A stretch of 9,336 bases of DNA from Promethearchaeota archaeon. GTDB lineage: Archaea > Asgardarchaeota > Lokiarchaeia > Sigyniarchaeales > SOKP01. The notes beneath the pieces were generated by a model that worked only from the letters and a program-made list of their open reading frames with translations, did no database searches and had not been told where the DNA came from. Shown here one piece after another: positions 5,411 to 9,336 of this stretch; positions within the stretch are counted from its first letter, which is position 1, and each line of letters begins with the position of its first letter. Location of the stretch: NCBI GenBank assembly GCA_019894815.1, contig JAGXNU010000072.1:1-9336 (forward strand), written 5' to 3'. Made by a program: the position numbers and the translations under genes.

Positions 5411-6727
5411 TTGCTTGATATAGAATTATTTCGAAACAATTTGAAAGAAATCATCGAATCAGAAAAAAAAAGATTTAAAGATCCATTAAATGCCGAAAAA
5501 GTAATTGATTACGACATCAAATGGAGAGATACATTACAAAATCTTGAGGAACTTAAACAACAGAAAAATAAGTTATCTAAACAAATAGGAGAATTCACTA
5601 AATCTGGAGAGAAAGAGAAAGCTGAAAAGACAAAACTTCAATCTATAGAGATTAAAGAGAAATTAGAAGGCATGCAAAAGTTAAAGGATGAATATTTTGA
5701 ATTGAGAGAAAAGATTCGATATAAAATAGGCAATATTTTACATGAATCAGTACCGGTGGGTGAGAGTGAAGAAAACAATGAGATTATTTCTGTCAAGGGT
5801 GAATTACCCAATTTCAAATTTAAACCTAAATCACACGTGGATTTAGTTGAATTAATTGATGGAGCAGATACTAAAAAAGCATCAGAAATCGTGGGTTCCA
5901 GATTTTATTATTTGAAAGGTGATCTCGTTCTATTGAACCTTGCACTACTGAGATTTGCTTTAGATAAACTAATTAGTAGAGGATACACGCCCATGTGGAC
6001 ACCTTTTTTTGTAAAATATGAAGTAATGAAAGCAGCTGCAGAGTTGGCAGATTTTGAAGAGCAATTGTACAAAATTCAAGGAGAAGACTTGTATATGATT
6101 GCTACATCAGAACAATCACTAGCAGGTTATCATTATGATGAAATTATTGACCCTGAAAGATTACCAATAAAATATGCAGGAACATCTACGTGTTTTAGGC
6201 GAGAAGCAGGATCGCATGGAAAAGACACTTTAGGTATTTTTAGGGTCCATCAATTTGAAAAAGTAGAACAATTTGTTTTATGTAAACCAGAAGAATCTTG
6301 GGGAATATTTGAAGAATTGATTAGTAACGCTGAGGAAATTTTTAGCGATTTGAAAATCCCTTATCGAATTGTAAACATAGCATCAGGAGAATTAAATGAC
6401 AATGCTGCAAAGAAATACGATCTAGAATGTTTTTTTCCAGCATCAGGAAAATATCGTGAACTAGTATCCTGCAGCAATTGTACTGACTATCAAGCAAGAA
6501 AATTAAAGATTAGAATGGGAAAAGTTGGTACTCAACAAGAAAAACAGGTATTACACACGTTAAATTGTACAACAATCGCTACGGAGCGTACAATTTGTTG
6601 TATTTTAGAGAACTATCAAAATGAAGATCATTCAATCACGATTCCGGGTGTTCTTCAAAAATATATGAATGGGGAAAAAAAAATTGCTTCTGCATCAAAA
6701 ATAATAAAAAAAAAAATAATTAATTAA
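5411..6727 (+). CDS. serS: Seryl-tRNA synthetase (class II)
   Basis: Activates serine and charges tRNA-Ser; in organisms using selenocysteine it also charges tRNA-Sec with serine as the precursor. The 438-aa length is typical. The N-terminus MLDIELFRNN fits the family and places the start at a TTG. A long coiled-coil tRNA-binding arm spans about residues 35-105. The catalytic core has motif 1 around GYTPMWTPFF (191-200), the serine-site ATSEQ (231-235), motif 2 from FRREAGSHGKDTLGIFRVHQFEKVE (262-286), and motif 3 ATERTICCILENYQ (390-403) with its arginine. It is the common, not the methanogen-specific rare, SerRS type. The C-terminal tail (about 422-438) is encoded in adenine runs of 9 and 11 bases. 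It lies on the opposite strand from the selenoprotein operon and 28 bp before the coiled-coil gene. Confidence 0.96.
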   Translation: MLDIELFRNNLKEIIESEKKRFKDPLNAEKVIDYDIKWRDTLQNLEELKQQKNKLSKQIGEFTKSGEKEKAEKTKLQSIEIKEKLEGMQKLKDEYFELREKIRYKIGNILHESVPVGESEENNEIISVKGELPNFKFKPKSHVDLVELIDGADTKKASEIVGSRFYYLKGDLVLLNLALLRFALDKLISRGYTPMWTPFFVKYEVMKAAAELADFEEQLYKIQGEDLYMIATSEQSLAGYHYDEIIDPERLPIKYAGTSTCFRREAGSHGKDTLGIFRVHQFEKVEQFVLCKPEESWGIFEELISNAEEIFSDLKIPYRIVNIASGELNDNAAKKYDLECFFPASGKYRELVSCSNCTDYQARKLKIRMGKVGTQQEKQVLHTLNCTTIATERTICCILENYQNEDHSITIPGVLQKYMNGEKKIASASKIIKKKIIN

Positions 6728-6754
6728 TTAAAAAAAAAAAAATTGCATCTGCAT
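6681..6754 (+). repeat. Imperfect 15-bp direct repeat around the serS end, with poly-A tracts
   Basis: AAATTGCTTCTGCAT (6681-6695) and AAATTGCATCTGCAT (6740-6754) differ at one base. Both are preceded by adenine runs (9 and 13 bases, the second at 6730-6742), with an 11-base run between. The first copy is inside serS; the second ends just before the next start codon. Probably a small local duplication by replication slippage. Confidence 0.6.
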
Positions 6755-6755
6755 T

Positions 6756-7988
6756 ATGATTGAAGTATCCTTAGAAGAATTTGAGACTCTCTATAAAGAA
6801 AGGCTTGATGCTTTATTCTTTAAAGTTAAAAGAGCAGTGACCAAATTACTAGATGAAGTTAAAGAAAATTTAATTGAAATAAAAGTGTGCATGGATCATT
6901 TTATCGAAGCTGGAGAGGAGCGAATTGATGAAAAGGCTCAAAGATCATTACGTTTATTCTCTGATAAAATAAGAAAGGAAATTGATGAAATTGAGATTCC
7001 AGAAGAAGAAATGAATTACGAAAAAATCTCTTTTTTGTTAAATTCTCTCACTAAATTATTCACAAGTATTAACGAAATTGCCCGAAAATCATTACCAAAG
7101 TTTCAAAAAGAAGTGCAAGCTGAAATTAAAGAATTAAACTATATCACGCGCAAATTAGGAAAAAGGAAAGGAATGTTAGATGAATTCATGAGGAAAAAGT
7201 ATGGCGATCTAAAAGAAGCTGAAGCCTTGCTTAAAAAAATACCTAAAATGTTTACATTGAGTGAAAACATTGAGCATGCAAAAGAAGATCTCGATTCATT
7301 TGAAAAAGAATTAGAGGAACGAAATAAAAATCAAGAAGAATTAACCAATCAATTAATTAATTTGGAAAAAAATGATCTCTTGAAAGAATTAGAAAAAAAT
7401 AATGATTATCTATTTAAATTGCGAATGAAAATCAATGAAAAGCTAAGTTTCAAGAAATCACTAAAGAAGATGAAATTTGAGCTGGAAAAAGGTACGATAC
7501 ATGTACCCAATATTGATTTAAACTATATCAAAGAATTTCTTAAAGACTCAATCACAACCATAAGTAAAGAAACGAAAGATCTCACCCGATTTTCCAGTTT
7601 ATTGATTCAACTAAGGCATATTTTAGAAGAAAATAAATTAAATCTGAAAACTGAAACTAAAGAGAAAACTATTGAACAAATTAATCATATCTTTAGTGAA
7701 AAAGAAATTTATCAAGAAATTGAAGAACTTAAAGAATTGAATCAAACCATAAAAGTATTCGAAGAAAAAATCAAAAATGCAGGTATTGCTTCAAAATTGG
7801 AGGATCTCAAAAACCAAATTTCAATTAATACTGCAAAATTGGAGCACCTCCAAAATGATATTGAAAGGAAAAATAAAGACTATTTAAGATATCTAAGTTC
7901 TTTGAAAGATGAACGAGAAGATTTTCAGCAATTAGTAGGTAATGTGCTTGGTGAAGAAGTAAAAATCCTTATAACATTTTCTTTTTAA
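6756..7988 (+). CDS. Large coiled-coil protein of unknown function (410 aa)
   Basis: No enzyme domain was recognised. The protein is almost entirely predicted helix, dominated by Glu, Lys, Leu and Ile with heptad-like spacing, especially about residues 110-240 and 320-390 (for example KEDLDSFEKELEERNKNQEELTN). Proline and glycine are rare, there is no transmembrane stretch or signal peptide, and cysteine appears once (near 45). A more ordered break lies around residues 245-260 (GTIHVPNIDLNYI). This suggests a cytoplasmic SMC- or tropomyosin-like structural or scaffolding protein, but composition alone would also attract false matches. It starts at an ATG 28 bp after serS and is probably co-transcribed. 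Its stop shares the palindromic TTAA (7985-7988) with the converging cofC gene. No strong Shine-Dalgarno; a 13-base adenine run precedes the start. Confidence 0.8.
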   Translation: MIEVSLEEFETLYKERLDALFFKVKRAVTKLLDEVKENLIEIKVCMDHFIEAGEERIDEKAQRSLRLFSDKIRKEIDEIEIPEEEMNYEKISFLLNSLTKLFTSINEIARKSLPKFQKEVQAEIKELNYITRKLGKRKGMLDEFMRKKYGDLKEAEALLKKIPKMFTLSENIEHAKEDLDSFEKELEERNKNQEELTNQLINLEKNDLLKELEKNNDYLFKLRMKINEKLSFKKSLKKMKFELEKGTIHVPNIDLNYIKEFLKDSITTISKETKDLTRFSSLLIQLRHILEENKLNLKTETKEKTIEQINHIFSEKEIYQEIEELKELNQTIKVFEEKIKNAGIASKLEDLKNQISINTAKLEHLQNDIERKNKDYLRYLSSLKDEREDFQQLVGNVLGEEVKILITFSF

Positions 7989-8713
7989 TCGGTTTTAATA
8001 ATTTTAAAATTTCGGTTATTTCGGTTATTTCTTTTTTGTAAAGTTAATTTTAAATTATTTTTTAGAAACTTATACATCTCCGTTTCAATTAAATTAAAGA
8101 TTTTAAAGTATTCGTGTGCTAATACTAAGTCTTGTTTAATATCGATGTCAAAACCAGCCCGAAAAGAATCATAAATCGTAAATTTCAAGTTTCTTTCTTG
8201 AGCGTCTTTTAGTAACGCGACAAAAGAAGGAACATTCGGATCTGAAAAATGCGTAGGCAAAATATCGGGAGGTTTTCTTCCAAAAATAGAAATACCGGCC
8301 GAATGAATAGCAGGACATATGACAAGATGGTTTTTTTTCATTAATTTACTTACTTCAATAAAATTTTTTTCTGATATTAAAATAACATCTAAAAACGTAT
8401 AAATCGTTTCTTTAGCGTTAAATTCTTCAATGGCTATATTATTTAAATCGCTAATAACTTGATCAAACGATTTTCTTGGTACTGTGAACTCCTCCTTTAT
8501 CCCAACTAATCCATATTCTTCTGCTAAGTCTAATATTTCACTACTATTACAATAAACTACTTTTTGGTCAAAACAATCAACGTTGACTACTTTATTTGCT
8601 AAATCTTTAAACATAGCAATAGTTAACTCTTTGAGCAATTCTTTTGAAAAACAATCTCTTAGGCGAGATTTAGTTCTTGATAAAGGGGCGATAGGGATTA
8701 AAAGAATACTCAT
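7985..8713 (-). CDS. cofC: 2-phospho-L-lactate guanylyltransferase-like (F420 biosynthesis), divergent
   Basis: CofC uses GTP to activate 2-phospholactate (or a related phospho-acid) for coenzyme F420 assembly. Family features seen are the N-terminal nucleotide-binding PIAPLSRTKSRLRD (residues 7-20), a metal-site aspartate in TFLDVILI (D109), a PPDILPTHFSDPNVPSFVALLKDA segment (148-171) and the C-terminal YDSFRAGFDIDIKQDL (181-196). The order and length match CofC. Some usual motifs are altered: DLPL is DVIL, and the GTN loop is replaced by IHSAG. A C-terminal tail beyond about residue 210 ends in a repeated RNNRNNRNF. The presence of an F420-type oxidoreductase in the window supports an F420 role. 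Another MobA-like nucleotidyltransferase function is possible. It starts at ATG 8711-8713 with no clear Shine-Dalgarno, and overlaps the coiled-coil gene tail-to-tail by 4 bp. Confidence 0.78.
   Translation of the reverse strand: MSILLIPIAPLSRTKSRLRDCFSKELLKELTIAMFKDLANKVVNVDCFDQKVVYCNSSEILDLAEEYGLVGIKEEFTVPRKSFDQVISDLNNIAIEEFNAKETIYTFLDVILISEKNFIEVSKLMKKNHLVICPAIHSAGISIFGRKPPDILPTHFSDPNVPSFVALLKDAQERNLKFTIYDSFRAGFDIDIKQDLVLAHEYFKIFNLIETEMYKFLKNNLKLTLQKRNNRNNRNFKIIKTD
8014..8031 (-). repeat. Tandem 9-bp repeat in the cofC 3' end
   Basis: Two exact copies of GGTTATTTC (8014-8022, 8023-8031) with a partial copy before them. On the coding strand they keep the frame and encode the RNN repeats of the CofC tail, outside the recognisable catalytic domain. 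A small in-frame slippage expansion is likely. Confidence 0.75.
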
Positions 8714-8804
8714 AATGTGTTAGATTTATATTTGAAAGCGATGTTATATTGAGAATAATAAAAAATCATATAATAAATAGTTTGATTTAATTCCAAGAGG
8801 ATAT
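8714..8804 (-). promoter_or_regulatory. Intergenic region with probable cofC promoter
   Basis: A 91-bp AT-rich gap between the GTPase stop and the cofC start, same direction. Minus-strand TTTATTATAT near 8770-8780 is a TATA candidate that would give a leader of about 40 nt. No clear terminator hairpin for the GTPase gene is seen. Confidence 0.3.
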
Positions 8805-9336
8805 TTATTTTATCCCTTCCAAGATTTTTATTGCTAATGATTCAAATGCTTTATTGACATTCATATCACTTTTAGCGGAAGTTTCGATATATTCAACTCC
8901 ATATTTTTCAGCGATCTTTTTTCCTTCATCTTCAGAGACTTCTCTTGCCTCTGATTTATCAATTTTATTTCCTATAATTATGAATGGAACATCACCACTG
9001 AGTTCCTTCAATTTTGATATCCAAAATTCTAAATTTTCAAATGATTTTTTGTTTAAAATATCAAATATGACCATTGCTCCAAGTGCTTGGATAAAATAGT
9101 ATTCATTAGCAAATAATTTATCTTCTTGACCTCCAATATCCCAAAAATAGAGTTTAAATCCTTTTTCATAAATATCCTTTTCTAATTCTGGGTTTTGAAA
9201 TTGTAGTTTGTTGATTATTTGGCTTAAATCAATTTCTTTTATAAGGAAGTTGGCACCAATGGTTTGATGATAAACTTCGCTAAAATTACCATCCACATAT
9301 CGAGCTAATAAACTGGTCTTACCTACTCCTGGTTGA
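8805..9336 (-). CDS. Ras/Rab-like small GTPase, 5' end beyond the window
   Basis: Asgard-style eukaryote-like small GTPase, a GTP-switched regulator of the kind linked to membrane or cytoskeletal processes in eukaryotes. The 176 visible residues contain all five G boxes: G1 PGVGKTSLL at the window edge (the first residues of the P-loop are missing), G2 threonine in QTIGAN, G3 WDIGGQE with the catalytic-type glutamine, G4 GNKIDK and G5 ETSAK. The Rab-like RYVDGNFSEVY follows G1. G3 has Gly-Gly (as in Arf/Gtr) rather than the Ala-Gly of Rab. The stretch from the G2 threonine to the G3 aspartate is about 20 residues longer than in Rab, with an insertion around NKLQFQNPELEKDIYEKG. The C-terminus ILEGIK lacks a prenylation cysteine motif. 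The true start lies right of the window; the in-frame GTG at 9294-9296 is only an internal valine. Confidence 0.92.
   Translation of the reverse strand, partial: QPGVGKTSLLARYVDGNFSEVYHQTIGANFLIKEIDLSQIINKLQFQNPELEKDIYEKGFKLYFWDIGGQEDKLFANEYYFIQALGAMVIFDILNKKSFENLEFWISKLKELSGDVPFIIIGNKIDKSEAREVSEDEGKKIAEKYGVEYIETSAKSDMNVNKAFESLAIKILEGIK

Noticed and set aside
8854..9099. Plus-strand ORF opposite the GTPase
   Set aside because: Antisense shadow of a gene with all G boxes intact.

Overview
This AT-rich window looks archaeal, and most likely Asgard (Lokiarchaeia-like). The evidence is archaeal uS13 followed by uS4, genes of the F420/heterodisulfide-reductase electron system, a Ras/Rab-like small GTPase with a DIGGQE switch II, and archaeal Shine-Dalgarno (GGTGA) and TATA-like signals. 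The assignment rests on gene content and motif recognition only; no search was run.

Layout. Positions 1-713 (minus) hold the start of a ribosomal operon, rps13 then rps4 (cut by the window edge). Positions 878-4906 (minus) hold a redox operon in the order hdrA, vhuD/mvhD, frhB-like. Its first two genes look broken in a simple ORF view, but each break is an in-frame TGA exactly where the family has a metal-binding cysteine. They are read here as selenoprotein genes: HdrA with two selenocysteines (residues 18 and 202) and VhuD with one (residue 17). The 95-bp gap between vhuD and frhB contains an unusually GC-rich foldable segment that is the best SECIS candidate. Positions 4907-5132 form a divergent promoter region, with a repeat/hairpin arrangement over the hdrA ribosome-binding site. 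Rightward from 5133 come a 61-aa unknown protein, seryl-tRNA synthetase and a 410-aa coiled-coil protein of unknown function. The coiled-coil gene converges on, and overlaps by 4 bp, a divergent cofC (F420 biosynthesis) on the minus strand. Last is the 3' part of a small GTPase gene running in from the right edge.

How the genes fit together. HdrA (flavin-based electron-bifurcating scaffold), MvhD/VhuD (electron-transfer adaptor) and an FrhB-type F420 oxidoreductase form a plausible F420-linked electron-transfer module. CofC supplies a step of F420 synthesis. SerRS charges serine, the precursor of selenocysteine, onto tRNA. No HdrB, HdrC or hydrogenase large subunit is present here. Every stop codon ending a gene in the window is TAA or TAG; TGA appears in frame only at the three proposed selenocysteine sites.
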